Shown: positions 52,585-64,000, numbered from the stretch's first letter. The stretch: DNA of 64,000 nt from Undaria pinnatifida (GCA_012845835.1 JABAKD010000011.1:3372697-3436696); one strand, 5' to 3'. Program-made: numbers and translations. The notes: generated by a model from the sequence alone, not told the origin.

Positions 52585-53140
52585 AGCGTGGGCGTCGACG
52601 TTAGCGGTAGCGTTAGCGTTGGCGTTAGCGTTGGCGTTAGCGTTGGCGTTGGCGTTGGCGTTAGTGAGCGTTGGCGTTGGCGTTGACAAGGTGTTGGCGT
52701 TATCATTAGGGTTGGCATTAGCGTTAGCGTTAGCGTTAGCGTTAGCGTTAGCGTTAGCGTTAGCGTTAGCGTCAGCGTTAGCGTTAGCGTTAGCGTTAGC
52801 GTTAGCCATAGCGTTAGCGTTAGCGTTAGCGTATGCGTTTGCGTTAGTGTTAGCGTTGGCGTTAGCGTAGCACTAGCCTCAGCGTTGGCGTTAGCGTTAG
52901 CGTTAGCGTTAGCGCCAACGTTGGCGTTAGCGTTGGCGTTAGCGTTGGCGTTATCGTCAGTGTCAGCGTCAGCGTCAGCGTCAGCATCAGCATCAGCGTC
53001 AGCGTCAGCGTTAGAGTCCGCGTAAGCGCTAGCGTCAGTGTCAGTGTTGGCGTTTTTTGTTTGAGGTAGCGTTGGCATCAACGTTAGCATGGTGTTGGCG
53101 TTTGTGTCGGCGTTAGCGGCAGTGGCAGTGTTGGCGTTAA
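52585..53140. repeat. GCGTTA/GCGTTG hexanucleotide array
   Basis: About 550 bp of GCGTTA, GCGTTG and GCGTCA units. Open frames (Ala-Leu, Asn-Ala, Leu-Thr repeats) on both strands are artefacts of the six-base period. Confidence 0.95.
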
Positions 53141-53149
53141 GCTTGGTTG

Positions 53150-56100
53150 GGCTAGGCTGGGGCTCTTGTCGTTGACGCAGGAGGAAGGGGAGGGCAGACG
53201 TGGGCAGATTTGTGATGCGAACCTTTAGTTCATTTCGCTTTTCCACGAGTGGATGGATGGGTGGGCGGCAGGGTGGGGGTGTTTAAGAACGAAAGAGGCG
53301 TTGGGAGAAGACCGAACGATGGGCAGGAAGCGTAACTATATTAAGAATCTAGACGACTGAAAAAGTGGAGGGAGAAGAATGGTTCGGGCAAGGAGGGGAG
53401 GGGAAAAAAAGCGTCGGAGATTCCGGGTTGACCGCCTTCGACGCCCGTGGATAATGGAAGAACGGCGGGGTAGTGCCATGTGCAGACTATACGTCTCATG
53501 GCGTGTGTAGAATTCTCTATCTAAACGCCCGCCCGCGCATTCCTGAGTTGCTCTCTTTCTTTTGATGTGGTACTGGGAAAAACAGGCAGGATCGACTACG
53601 CACCGGTATACCTGGTGCGTAGATACGAGCACGAAGAGTGTTGCGTCGTGTTTGTTTTTTTGTTTTGTTTTTTGCCTGTCTTTTGTGTTTTGTGTTCGAC
53701 GACTGACTGGGTTAGGCGTGACACGCACACGACTCGCCATGTAGGCACGCAGGGGCATGTAAAAGCTTTTTGTCGATAAAGCAACAACGTTAGTAGTTGT
53801 CCCCCTGCTCCCTCCGTCCACTGCAGCTGACGAAAGTGATGTGAGGGGGGGGGGGGGAGGGGGCGCGTTCGCACTGACTGCAAAGAAACGCATTGTACCG
53901 TTACGGGAGGTAGTAACACAAAAATAAAGTAACAATCATTATTATTGGGTGAATCGGAGGGTACCCATGCGAAGTGTGGAGTGGAATCGAGGGGAGGCAA
54001 ACAGTTTTTTCATGGACTGTGCGCGGGGTGGCACTCAAAGCCAATCGGTCGAGATGCTGCCTTTTATATCGCGCCTACCGAGGCGGTTGCGAAACGTCCG
54101 CACCAACACTCGATCGAGCCAATTGGCGGCGAGGTCAAGGTACCAGTAGTAAATACCAGGTAAACCAGCAAGAATCCAGGAAATTTGAATGATATGCAAT
54201 GATATATTCAATCCAGTGTTTCACAAGGTATTTCATTGTGGAGCCCTGTCGTCTCGACCGCCCTTTTTATTGCTCCCGCGCTAGCTACCCTGATCCCACG
54301 CCAAGCTTCCACACCCTGGACAGATCATGATCTAGATCATCGGATAATCTAGATTATCTACAGTCATAGATCATGTATATGCCGTTATGAGATGTTGTGC
54401 AGGATCTGTATGTAGAGAACACTGCTCCAACCACCCTGGAAACGTTTGCTAGATCATGCAGATCGCACGGCTCCCACCCGGTAACATGAGCTATGTACCA
54501 TACAGATCTTCCCCGATTTATGTAGCTCATCAAGTGGGGGACGGTGATTTGTCCGCCGTTTGCAAGTTTTGACAGCCTCCCTGCTCGCGCTTGGAATCCT
54601 CATCCCACACCAAGCTGATGGCGGCGCCTAATTACAACACCTATGAACTGCGTAGCTTATCAAGAACAATTTCCACACCCTGTAACTGTGTTTTTGTGTG
54701 CTAGGGTTGAAGTTGTTGAAGACTCAAGGTTAGTGGAATAGCGTATGGACTGCGGTCGAGAGCTTCATGCAGTCCATAGACAGAGCTGCAGTCCATTGAC
54801 TGTAAATAGTCGCTCTCCAAGCCGAGCCCACACGGCAACCGTTCGATCGCCATTCAGATCCGGTCAGTAAACGCTACCCAATCAGACGAACCCATACCGG
54901 TGACAATAAAATTGGTTCTTCTAGCATTTGGTGCGAATCACTATTGTTATAGGAGTCTTCGTGGTCGATTCAATCCCAGCGACGGGCACCGCGCTGAGGG
55001 CGCATGCAGCGCGGGGTTTATCCCGGTCGAGAACCACCTCCCTCGGGGCAGGAGGCCCCATCCAACCCAATACTTACGACGCGTGCCACGACAGAGGTAG
55101 CAGTTTCGTCTGAAATGTTTTCTGACTGCCGGGGCTTCTTAAACCAAAATCGTCGGAAACACGCCCCGTTTATTGTGCATGGTTCTCGTTGTGTACCTCG
55201 GCCATGGAATTGTTCATCCATCCGGTAGCAGTTTCATTTTTTCTCTCAAACCAGTTTTTGGGAGAGGTCTTAAGCCCCGAAATTGAGGAACCTCGCAGAA
55301 AAAAAGCGGTGCTGCACACACCTATGATCGTAAGCACGCGCCTTACATTCAATATTCGGCGGCAGCGCGAAGCAATACTAATGCACAATGTAGCAATTTT
55401 TTGACAGAAGGTTTTGCGAATACACGGTAATTCGCATCCTCCCGCGAAAACACCGTGAGTGAGCATTTATTGGAGGAGGTATCGCAACGAAGCGCGGCAG
55501 AAATATCAATCGCATCTGTACACCAGGAACGTGCAAGCTCGGTTTGTGGGGCGATGATGGCGCCACGAGACTCGCAATGGTTGGATCCGTGGAGGCCATC
55601 TATCGCGTGTCGCAAGACAGTCGATTTCAGAAGGGTGGAACACGAGGAGGAGCAGAAAAAAAAGTAGAAGGACGAAAAAAGCGTTTGCTCGCGGGTGACG
55701 AACGTGAAGTGCCAACAAACAACAGCAGCGGTAGGCGTCCGATCAGCCGGGACCGCGCCAACCTTTGTAGCGCCACATATATACCTGAAGGTCGTCGGGA
55801 GGCCAGGAGGAACTCGCGCAGAAAATAAAAGACTGTCCGCGCCGAGAGGGTGTGCCTTTTTTTTCGATGCCGTCGCTGTTTTTGGGCAAACAAACGCGAG
55901 ACCAGGGCGAGGAGAAAAAGCCAGACCCGTCGAGTCATCCCGCGCAAGCGGTGCAGCCGAAATTTCTGAGCCCCTACCATGAAAGGAGCTAGCTCAACAT
56001 CTCACCCCATACATGACTTCGAAGGCATTCGTTCGCACTACACGACCCAGCGCCTGTTCTACGCCTTAGTCCTAGAGAACAAAACGAACTCTCTCGTAGA

Positions 56101-57009
56101 AGCGTCGGACTACCCGGCCGGTAGAACAGTTCCTCACGTGAGGAACTCAAAATCAACCGGCCACAAACGTTTGGTCCGTAAAGTGAAACCTCTGCCGTGC
56201 GATGACGCCGGTCATGGTCGCAACTAGGGCCGTAAGGCGACGTGTTGTGAACGCGTCGACCGAATTAGAAACAGCGAATGGGACTTTGATGGTACACGAC
56301 AACCGGCACACACACGTGATGATGATAATTGGTTTGAAGGTTATATATAATGCACGCCAGGAGTTGGAAGAAGAGTCAATGCGATATATCGCGTGGGGGT
56401 GTGTGCGAGGTGTACAGGTGCTGGCGCGGTGGAGGTGGCAGAGTGAGGGGGAGAAAAACCGCGAGGGTTGGTAGCGGAGAGTGGTTGTACGAACAGGTGC
56501 TTCAAAAAATCGAAGAGAAAATGTGCTTGAAAACTTGCTTCTAAAATAATACCTGGCATTGATAATTCCCGCGAGGGAGCACCGAAGAGTAAAAGTCTAT
56601 AAAAAAAAAGTTCGTACAATCTGCCCAGCTTCAGCGCAGATAAACTGCAGCTAGTCACATTTACGGCTGTTGCTGAGGCGACGAATAATCGGTCATGGAA
56701 CCTGTCGTCATCCAGGTAGCCCGACCGAATTTTTGTTTGGTTTCGTTTGTTGCTTGCCTGGGATAACCGTGAAAAAAAAACACGATCCATGCTCAGGCCG
56801 GAACGCATCCTGTCTACTGTTGTGTGCCGCGGAGATGGCCACTCTGCTCGCATGCTCGCCTCCGGGGCGCACGGTACGGGCAATTGTCCCCCCCTCCCCC
56901 CAACTCCCGCTCCCCCGGAAAAAGCACTCGTTCCGTATAGGAAACCTTCCATTATGCTCCGCCTTTGCAGAAATCTAACTTACAACTGTCACTAATAACT
57001 GCTGGGTGA
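53150..57009. other. Convergent intergenic region before the TFIIA gene
   Basis: No gene is supported. Recognisable pieces are a GATCTAGAT/GTACGGCTCCCACCCGGTAA-type repeat at 54320-54560 (shared with 21470-21670), the GGGGCTTCTTAAACCAAAATC dispersed segment near 55130, and a GAGCTC/TTCCTCACGTGAGG-type element at 55990-56150. The TFIIA 3' untranslated region should occupy the right end. Confidence 0.5.
55990..56150. mobile_element. GAGCTCCTCAC-type MITE-like element, second copy
   Basis: The interior matches 8844-9005 (GAAGGCATTCGTTCGCACTA, CACGACCCAGC). The right end carries the palindromic AGTTCCTCACGTGAGGAACT; the left end (AGCTCAACATCTCAC) is eroded. Confidence 0.55.
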
Positions 57010-57693
57010 TTACCGAGGCTCCTGCAGCTGCGCCACGCACCGGTCGAACACGAACACCTGCCCGTGCCCCTCAATCGCGCCACCTTCCAAGTCTAACCTC
57101 CACTTCTTCGTTTTCTGAATCTTCCGCAATTTTCCCACGTGGTTAGCCGTCAACACTACGTCGGGCGCCGCGGCGTCACCGTCGTCCCCCTTCTCTTCCT
57201 CTCCTTGTTCGCCACCCACCCCGCCTTCACGGCCCCTATCTTCTCCAATCCCGCCCCCAACCGCACCCGCGACACCTTCACCTCCACCCTTACTCCCACC
57301 CACACCCTCTTCTGAAGCGTTTTCGGTTTGGTTTTCGTGCCGCCTGTGTCGATCGCCCGCATTTTCTTCGCTCTCTGGTTCATTCCCGATACCGTTTTCG
57401 TTAGTAGTACCGTTCTCGTTCCCGTTCTCGTTCTCGTTCCCGCTCCCGCTCCCACTCTTATTCCCGTTCCGGCTCCCGCCCTCTGACCCCTCGGCGTCGC
57501 CCTCCCAAGTGGAAGCCTTCCCGGTGGCATTTTCGTCAACCCTGCGGCGCTTCTTGTTTGTCCCACTCTTGCTGCTGCTGCTGCTGCCGCCGCTGCTGCC
57601 GCTGCCGCCGCCGCCGCCGTTGCCACCTCTTGCTCCAGTGGCGGCCTTCAGCACGAACCGCTTGTTGCGCTTGCGCAGCTTGGACGAGGAACC
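57010..57693 (-). CDS. GTF2A1: TFIIA large subunit exon 4 (C-terminal barrel, stop)
   Basis: 227 codons then TAA, acceptor TGTTTAG. The basic start SKLRKRNKRFV is followed by Gly/Ser tracts, a KKRRR cluster, an Asn/Gly/Glu-rich repeat (GNENENGNENG), Gly-rich acidic sequence and the C-terminal beta-barrel segment (residues about 315-358). It is the most diagnostic exon of the gene. Confidence 0.8.
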   Translation of the reverse strand, partial: GSSSKLRKRNKRFVLKAATGARGGNGGGGGSGSSGGSSSSSKSGTNKKRRRVDENATGKASTWEGDAEGSEGGSRNGNKSGSGSGNENENGNENGTTNENGIGNEPESEENAGDRHRRHENQTENASEEGVGGSKGGGEGVAGAVGGGIGEDRGREGGVGGEQGEEEKGDDGDAAAPDVVLTANHVGKLRKIQKTKKWRLDLEGGAIEGHGQVFVFDRCVAQLQEPR

Positions 57694-60600
57694 CTAAACA
57701 GGTGCGTAAAAGAAAGCAAATTATGAGCGAAAGCGAGTTTCGAATCTAGACCATGCCAACAAAAAACGTAAAGGGAATCCTTTTCGAGACCGTTGTTTGC
57801 TGCGACCACCGACCGCTGCCAGGAATTACCTTCCATCTTTCACCAACGCCTTCAAGTTGACGACAGTTTCGAATACCATGTCGCGCGAGTTCCTATTTAT
57901 AGCAGCAGCTATGTTTATCGTTTAGGAGGCAAAAAATAAAAATGGAATTCATAGAGCTGTAAGTCGGCAAGATTTCACGACTACAAACTAATCGGTAGGT
58001 GCCGTTGGCCAACTAAGTGACTTTAGTCGGCAAGTCGGCTGGCTAAACCAGCCGATGGTCAGCCGATTTGCCGACATGAGTCGGGAAAGCGAAGCGGGCC
58101 AAGTCAGCCCCCCCCCCCCCGGCCGAGCGGGCCCCGCTAAAAAAAGGAAAAACGCACTCCGCATTGAACAATCCTTCCCACGAGTATGAGAACCTAACAA
58201 GTCGGATAGTCGGCACTTCCGGGAACCAATTAACTATTCGTCCGATAAAAAGCTAGTTGGTTACTTAAGCCGTGCCGACTCACAGCTCTAGAAGTTTGGG
58301 CAAAGACACCGTTGAGGAGACCTATCTGTGAGTAAAGAAAAAGGAGTTTCAGGCAGACAAGAAAACAGTTTCCGTTCTAGAGACCACGGAAAAATCTGTG
58401 GAACCAAATGCTCCAGATATTTCGAAAATTCCTAATTCACCATGATGATCTTGCAACATCTACTATACGGGTTTGCTGGGTGGGATCTGTATCGCACGGT
58501 TCTTGCGCACAAACTCGCCAGATAGGATCTATGTGACACCATACGCCTTTTGCCCAACAACAGCTCACAACGGTAAATGCAGAATATGTTGAATGGGTGA
58601 TCTAATATGTTGAATGGGTGATCTAGATCGTGATCTACCAGATGCGTGCAAGCTCAACCCCTTTGGAGCCCCCAAATCCCTCCCTATACTAAGCTCAAGT
58701 AAAATTGTCTCCCAAAAGGGTTTCCAGTTGTAAAAGGCGTTAAGCTTAGACCATAGCTACGGTAGGGGCGGGGGTACCCTCTGGTTCACCAGTGGGTTTT
58801 TCAACCACCCGCCCGAGTTACTCTGCACCACCTCCACGACAAAATACTGCAGGCGATCTGTTTGGCGCCGCGTAGATAACAATTTCTTGGCAGTTTCATA
58901 AGGCAAACAAAAAAAACAGTACGCAAGCTCAAGACCGCAAAGAACTAAGTGTGCCACTCTCGCGAGATCCCGAGCGACTGCGAGGCCCGCACAAATGACC
59001 CCCTAGGGTAGCCACGGTCCTTAGCATCGACGAGGGGGGGGGAAAACCTCGCCGCTCTCCCGTTCTCTTACCGCCTGCCTCTTATGCAACGTATCATAAC
59101 GACAAATGTAGGACCCAGACGATCAAATAACATGTCGCGATCTGCCTAAAGTCTGCAAACATCTCAAAACGGCAATTTCACGATCTAAATTATCTACCAG
59201 CAGATCGTGGTCTGCCCAATTTGTGCAAGCTAAATCTCACCACCGACGAGGGGGGAGCCCCAAACTTCGCCACCCTTCCGTCCTCTACCGCTCGCCTCCG
59301 CAACGTCGCAGCCGCAGCCGCAGCCGCCGCTTGCCGCGATTCTATGCGCTGCTGTCTTACGCGTTGGGCAATCCTCTGTTGAAAAAACTGCTGCCGCTGT
59401 TCCGCCGCTCTTGCGGCAGACGGTAACGACCTCCCGTACATCTCGCGCCATGTCTGCGCCGGATTGGAGGGAGGCGCGGGGGGGGGGGAAACATCATCAC
59501 GTATGGTCGTAGTTTGTAAGACCATAAGACCCTCAAAATATCTTCAATGCCGTGAGTTGGAGGGAGGCGCGGGGGGGGGAATCACTATCACGTACGGTCG
59601 TAGTTTGTAAGACCATAAGACCCTCAAAATATCTTCAATGCCGTGAGCAAACATGTCGGATCACCGCATTATGGCGTTACAACGAGGTTACTTTAGCGGT
59701 TAAAAACTGGTATGGCCCGCCGTAATCACGCAACATCCCCTGCCCCCTATCCACTAACGCCGCCCATTTCTACAGAGAATCCCTCCATTTTGTCCCGCGA
59801 GCAGTTCCGCTGGATGTCACATTGCCACGTTGGACTTTGGGAATTATCCGAAGCAGTTCAAATTTGCTTTTTTGCGGTAATTCGGGTAAGCACAGCTATT
59901 TTGTCGGCAATCCGACATCTCTGGGGCGTGGGGGGGGGGGGAGTGGGAGGGGAAGGGAACGGAGGGGTAGGGGCCGGGGAGTGGGTGGGGATGGGATGGG
60001 AGGGGAGGGGAGGGGAGGGGGTAAGGGGGGTGACAGGGGTACTGGGCGGGGAGTGTTGTTTCTAACAAGAGGTGTGTGATACCAGGTACGACGTAGGTGT
60101 TTTTGCAGTGTGAGAAAACGAAAAAGTGCGGACAAAGGGGTGAAGTGTAACCTTGGACGACCTCCTTGTTGTAAACATAAATGCTTCGGGGGAGGTGGGT
60201 GCTGCGGTCGGCTGCACGCGCACCCTGGGTTCTGATTCTCAGCCGCTCGTCGGAAGGGGGCAAGCGCTTCCGTTGCTGCCGTCAGCCGCTCGTCGGGGGG
60301 GCAAGCGCTTCCGTTGCTGCCGTCAGCAGCGGCGGAGGCGGCGGCGGGGACAAAGGATGTTGGCCTAGCCAAAAGCGACGAGGATTACACAGATTTTGGC
60401 CCAGCTTCTGCACAGTAATTTCAAGCATAATTGGCACAGTACTTGACTGCAAACCCTAACCATAACCCAAACCGCGACCCCGACCTCTAGGGGAAATTCT
60501 AGCAACAAAGATGTTAAGAGGAGTCATTGTTGATTGTGATTGCCTATAACACGGCGATGACGATGACTGATGATAGCAGGGAGTTCACAATAGTATCTGG

Positions 60601-62226
60601 CTTCATTGTGGTGGGAAATTCGTTGCGGAATATCCCCGGTTGGGCGGCATTTTTCACTACTGCTGGGTTTATGCAGCCTGGCTCATTTGAGGACTACATG
60701 GATGCCCGACAAAGGAGCTTGAAATATACACGATACATTCGACCATCCGCCGGTAACCTTGTCCACCTCACTACTGTCCGCGTAACGGGGAAGCCCGTTG
60801 TGCTTCAAAATATCAAGAAATAGCTACACATACAGCGTAGACAGCCGTTGTCTGTGGGAGTCAACCCACGCTAGCGGTTCAGCACAAGCTTCTCAGCTCG
60901 AGAAACGGTTGCTCATACAGCAGTGCAGACAACCGTTGTCTGCGCGAGTCAACTCACGCTGCGAAGCATTGCAGCAAAAAATCTAAGAATTTCCTGAGCT
61001 CCCTAACACGAGGAAAGAGCTCAATTTCCACATCAACATACGAAACGCGGCTTTGAAGACATCCGTTCACGCAACCCGACCAGCATCTCCATGCGCCAGT
61101 CCAAAAAACAACCACTGTACTCGCAAAATTAACACTAACATTAACATTAACAACTGCAACCTCTACCGTCGGACGATTCCATTAGCTTCTCCTCTTGGTT
61201 CGGAGAAAACCGTCTCCGAACGGTGTCCCAGGGAGGGGCGCTACCTTGCGCGTGCGTTGCATACGGTAGTCTACCATTCGATGCGCAACTTATCCAGCCT
61301 CTTGCAAATACACTGCTCGTGCGAGACCGCGGTTTAATTAACCTTGACCGACCGCCTCAACACTGAAGCTAGCACACTAACGCCAGCTCAGGCCTTGACG
61401 CGCTCAAGACGACCGGCCTCCAACTACAGTGGCGGTCCCTCAACACTGCCGGTATGTGCACCATAGAGGTAAATACCCGTAAATACCGGCACTATACGGC
61501 AACCGGCACTACTCCGCATACTGCCACTCCTCTTTGTTTCCATATGTGCCAAGCGATTTCACAAGCATTATAGCGGGCAACCGGCACTATTTCGACCGGC
61601 ACAATAGAGGGACCTCTACCGTATATACGAGTATTGATAGCACGTTTGAACCATTGCGGAGGCTGCCCACGGCATCACATTCCACCATTTTCGAGCACCA
61701 AACGCAGCGCGCAACGCTAGCTATTACGGGGGACCCTAGTAAATAGGACCTACGGTGGACACCAAAACCTATATATTCATCTATTTTTACCAACAATATT
61801 TGGTCCTATTTACTATCGTCCTCCGTGATAGCGCGCGCCTAACCCTTCTCACCATATCGACCTTGCAGGTCAACTCGGTGGCAGCGGCGGTGCTCTCCCC
61901 GTCCTCGGCCAAACGAGCCTCCAGCCGAGCGGTGACCCTCTCGACAACCTGCGCACGGTGCGGACACGATACGAGTACAAACGACAATGATTAATCATTT
62001 TACGTACCAGTGTGCAAAAATGATCTCAAAACAACTCCAAGTACTGCATCCTGAAAAACGTGACAGCAGTTTCCAAGGGGGTAGGGGACACCCGCTATGA
62101 TGATATACCACGACACGAGGGCAAACAAGAGTGGTTAAATTTGACTCCATCTCATTGGTCTCCCTGTCCACCTCCTTTTGCTGTAAAAAAAAACAGAGCC
62201 ACGTACCAGGCACCACGTTGTTGTTT

Positions 62227-62260
<34 letters not shown>

Positions 62261-63662
62261 CGTTGTTGCTGTTCTCACATCAACTCGCATAATCAAGTCC
62301 GTGTTCACAGGACAGGCTCCAGTCACTCTGGAGCTGAGGAATACCCCAGGGAAAAATACAAACAAACCAAAAGTGGAACACTCATATATCATAGCTGACA
62401 CAATTCATGCCTCCGCCCGAAAAAAAAAGTGAGATCGGGAGTCAGCTTACGATGCGCCAAGTCCATACTGGTACATACGTCTCACTACTCGCGCCTAAAA
62501 AAAACGACTACACTGCTGGCCACCCAGAAAAGACTACCGCGTACATATTAAACGTGGTACATTCCGCGGGCGTGTTTTCCCTACACCACCCAATTACTGG
62601 AAAAAAGGGGATATACCCCCGTTTGATCATGTATATCCCTTTTTGATTCTGACTCAAGGTTTGAACAAAACCTTTTTTTCGACTTTTTGACAAAAAAAAA
62701 AAAACAATAAACACACTGAGCATTGGTGAGGGGATCTGTATTGAAGTAGTGCGGGAGATTTTGCTTTAAAGGTAATTTTATGGCGGTCCCGAATAACACG
62801 GCAGGAGGCGAAGAAAGCAAGGAACGCAAAGAAAGCCGCCGGGAAGGTTATCCGAGAAGAGGGTTTATTCACGAGCACCCCCCATGCGTGTTCCGGGTGG
62901 GAGCGCTCAGAGCAAAGCAGGGCCTTACAATTGAGTGATTCCGAGACGAATTACTTACCGAGGTATTTGTAAGTATATCCAAAATATATAACTGTCACAC
63001 ACAGCAACGCTACTAGTACATGGCACCAATTACAATAAGAAACAGAAGACCCTAGCTGCGTTTCTTGTTTGGGAGGGGGTGCGTTCCTACACTAACTTGA
63101 GCGTAACGGCTCCGGGATTTAAGTTGTTCCTGAAAACTATCTGCAAATTATCACCCTGCCCTTCCTGTGGCCTTGTTTCCTGTACTACTACTTTAAGTCT
63201 CTTGAGACGTGCAAGCATCAATCAGGCACACCTGGTAGCCCGGGTGTAGCTCGTTCACCAAACAAACCTTAAACCCTATATTATACACAGTACCAGGGTA
63301 TAAGACGCCCAACTGGTAGCAGGTGTATAACAAGAAACATGATAATAAGAAAACCAAGTAGAGAATGACAAGAACGTAAGAAATTCGGGAGCCGGGGATA
63401 GTGTAGAACTCACGCTGTATCAAAATAAGGAATCCAGCCTGAGCCAGCATTCCTGTTTCTCATTGGGTGCCCTGTACTAGGTAACGTACAGCAGTCATAA
63501 GTACTAGGTACGTACGTAACATCTTAGCAGTGTTGGGGGGGGAAATAAGAAGGAGTGACGCACCTTGGCAAAAACCCTCGGTCCGTACCCGCAGGGACCT
63601 TGTTGAAAAGCCGTTTCGTCGTCCACCTCCGTAGGCTCGCCTTGCCCCTTGTCCAATGCCAT
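57010..63662 (-). CDS. GTF2A1: Transcription initiation factor IIA large (alpha/beta) subunit, 4 exons, 360 aa
   Basis: Exons 63662-63564, 61948-61862, 59453-59241 and 57693-57010, all phase 0 with GT-AG introns. TFIIA large subunit pairs with the small subunit and stabilises TBP on the promoter in the nucleus. Two family ends are visible. The N-terminal helix RVFAKVVERVTARLEARLAE-DG...ATEL (residues about 29-59) aligns without gaps to the conserved K-L-Y-x-x-V-I-x-D-V-I...E-E-G...L-x-E-L segment, followed by the conserved Trp (TWREMYGRS). The C-terminal barrel, after an acidic stretch (EEEKGDDGD), reads KLRKIQKTKKWRLDLEGGAI then VFVFDR, matching the family's K-V-x-R-x-K-x-x-W-K-x-x-L-K-D-G...D-Y-x-F. 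The middle is Gln/Arg/Ala- and Ser/Gly/Asn-rich, as is usual. Length is close to the human protein (about 376). An in-frame TAG lies 12 nt before the ATG. The last residues (QLQEPR) differ from the usual aromatic end. Confidence 0.78.
57700..59235. other. GTF2A1: TFIIA intron 3
   Basis: 1.55 kb without a recognised exon. It includes a palindromic AGTCGGCAAGTCGGCTGGCT / GGTCAGCCGATTTGCCGACA stretch at 58020-58085 (a related AGTCGGCAAGTCAGCTAAG occurs near 5338), and the TTAA-type MITE copy at 58654-58743. Confidence 0.6.
58654..58743 (-). mobile_element. TTAA-type MITE, copy 8
   Basis: Reverse-orientation copy (CAACCCCTTTGGAGCCCCCA ... AAAAGGGTTTCCAGTTGTAA, GGCGTTAA). The right end keeps TTAA and the left has TCAA. 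It is the only copy found in the TFIIA gene. Confidence 0.8.
59241..59453 (-). CDS. GTF2A1: TFIIA large subunit exon 3 (Gln/Arg-rich)
   Basis: 71 codons, acceptor CCGGCGCAG, donor GTG|GTGAGA. It starts TWREMYGRS (the conserved Trp after the first helices), then a long Gln/Arg/Ala helix (AARAAEQRQQFFQQRIAQRV) with an Ala8 run. The central region of this family is variable, so only the first residues are diagnostic. Confidence 0.72.
59458..59645. repeat. ~93-bp tandem duplication in TFIIA intron 2
   Basis: TTGGAGGGAGGCGCGGGGGG, ATCACGTA(T/C)GGTCGTAGTT, TGTAAGACCATAAGACCCTC and AAAATATCTTCAATGCCGTG occur twice (about 59463-59555 and 59556-59645). The unit resembles the short dispersed GCATGGTCGTAGT-type repeats of the KDM5 introns. 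Confidence 0.88.
60225..60330. repeat. ~43-bp tandem duplication in TFIIA intron 2
   Basis: CAGCCGCTCGTCGG, GGGGCAAGCGCTTCCG and TTGCTGCCGT are repeated at about 60239-60282 and 60283-60324. A (GGC)n patch follows. Confidence 0.85.
60994..61140. mobile_element. GAGCTC-type MITE-like element, third copy
   Basis: TGAGCTCCCTAACACGAGGA, GCTTTGAAGACATCCGTTCA, CGCAACCCGACCAGCATC and CTGTACTCGCAAAATTAACA parallel the interior and tail of 8844-9005 in the same order. Confidence 0.55.
61160..61860. other. GTF2A1: TFIIA intron 2 right part
   Basis: No exon is recognised. 61440-61625 holds ACCGGCACTAT-type sequence related to the 51.8-kb minisatellite. Confidence 0.5.
61862..61948 (-). CDS. GTF2A1: TFIIA large subunit exon 2 (N-terminal helix)
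   Basis: 29 codons, acceptor CGTGCGCAG, donor AAG|GTCGAT. VVERVTARLEARLAEDGEST followed by AAATELTCK has the length and hydrophobic spacing of the TFIIA alpha N-terminal helical bundle. The donor is suboptimal, but the next nearest GT would remove conserved positions. Confidence 0.72.
62218..62272. repeat. (GTT)n microsatellite in TFIIA intron 1
   Basis: About 17 TTG triplets. The rest of the intron (61949-63563) shows no recognised exon. Confidence 0.9.
63564..63662 (-). CDS. GTF2A1: TFIIA large subunit exon 1 (start)
   Basis: 33 codons from MALDKGQGEPTEVDDETAFQ to VFAK, donor AAG|GTGCGT, phase 0. The in-frame TAG 12 nt upstream supports this ATG. The terminal RVFAK begins the conserved helix that continues in exon 2. 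Confidence 0.72.
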
Positions 63663-64000
63663 GCTTTGCTGCTACAGAGCAACACAGGACACAAACAAGA
63701 AACAGGACACAGAGCCATGGTCTCTTATTAGTGCGGTGCCTTGTCGGACGACGATACACGCACTAAAGTGGGAGGCAGCACTATCCCGGGATGGTGCAGT
63801 ACAGTATTAGTAGTACGTTGACGAGCAGGGTCATGACAAGCGATTTTCACCGCACTAAGTAGGGGCACCGCACTAGAAGGTACCGCACTAACGCGGGACC
63901 ACGACTGCAATAAGAAAGCCAGGCTGACATTTACGGGAAAACGATGTAGTGCAATCGCAATCGTGCAGTACGCTTTCGTGCATGACTCCAGTGTAAGGCG
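63663..64000. other. Upstream flank of the TFIIA gene
   Basis: No exon is seen. It should contain the 5' leader and possibly the promoter. The short motif (A)CCGCACTA or its complement TAGTGCGGT recurs several times (63732, 63849, 63868, 63884), suggesting a small degenerate repeat. Confidence 0.45.

Noticed and set aside
56341..56952. A 203-codon minus-strand frame downstream of TFIIA
   Set aside because: No motif, atypical composition, and it lies just past the TFIIA stop, most likely in 3' untranslated or intergenic sequence.
60181..60372. Minus-strand Ala/Pro-rich frame as an extra TFIIA exon
   Set aside because: Exon 2 joins exon 3 directly in phase, with the conserved Trp at the expected place. 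This frame lies on a 43-bp tandem duplication and has no clear splice pair.

Overview
The window is nuclear DNA from an intron-rich eukaryote. Genes are split into many short exons, with long introns full of microsatellites, minisatellites and small dispersed repeats. The style (GC-rich exons, poly-Gly/Ala/Ser tracts, (CAA)n/(GTT)n arrays, a LINE remnant) fits a brown alga or another stramenopile best. That assignment is an inference; the gene families themselves occur across eukaryotes.

Three protein-coding genes can be built exon by exon with matching intron phases. (1) Minus strand, 13437 down to 5489: the 5' part of a gene whose product has two tandem UVR-type helical-hairpin motifs followed by the start of a TolB/PD40-like beta-propeller. 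It appears to continue beyond the left edge. (2) Plus strand, 17736-49279: a complete 18-exon KDM5/JARID1-type histone H3K4 demethylase gene, predicted 2,045 aa. The order is JmjN, ARID, a Tudor-like segment, PHD finger, a long Ser/Ala/Gly-rich linker, JmjC with all metal and cofactor ligands, C5HC2 zinc finger, partial PLU-1-like helices, and a Gly-rich basic tail. It has no C-terminal PHD fingers. (3) Minus strand, 63662 down to 57010: a 4-exon gene whose product (360 aa) matches both ends of the TFIIA large (alpha/beta) subunit.

Layout: 1-5.4 kb is satellite-like tandem DNA (hexanucleotide and ~100-bp arrays). 5.5-13.4 kb is the UVR/propeller gene, whose introns hold large (CAA)n and (TAA)n tracts, an intact-looking miniature LTR element (TRIM) and a degenerate array that overlaps the start of its second exon. 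13.4-17.7 kb is the divergent intergenic region. 17.7-49.3 kb is the demethylase gene, whose introns carry most of the dispersed repeats. 49.3-57.0 kb is a convergent intergenic region with two minisatellites. 57.0-63.7 kb is the TFIIA gene.

The demethylase would remove methyl marks from H3K4 at promoters, and TFIIA acts with TBP at promoters. Both are nuclear transcription proteins, but nothing in the sequence shows they are co-regulated. No tRNA, rRNA, CRISPR, virus or bacterial-type operon was found. The exon models come from reading frames, splice signals, phase matching and remembered family motifs, and no transcript data were available.
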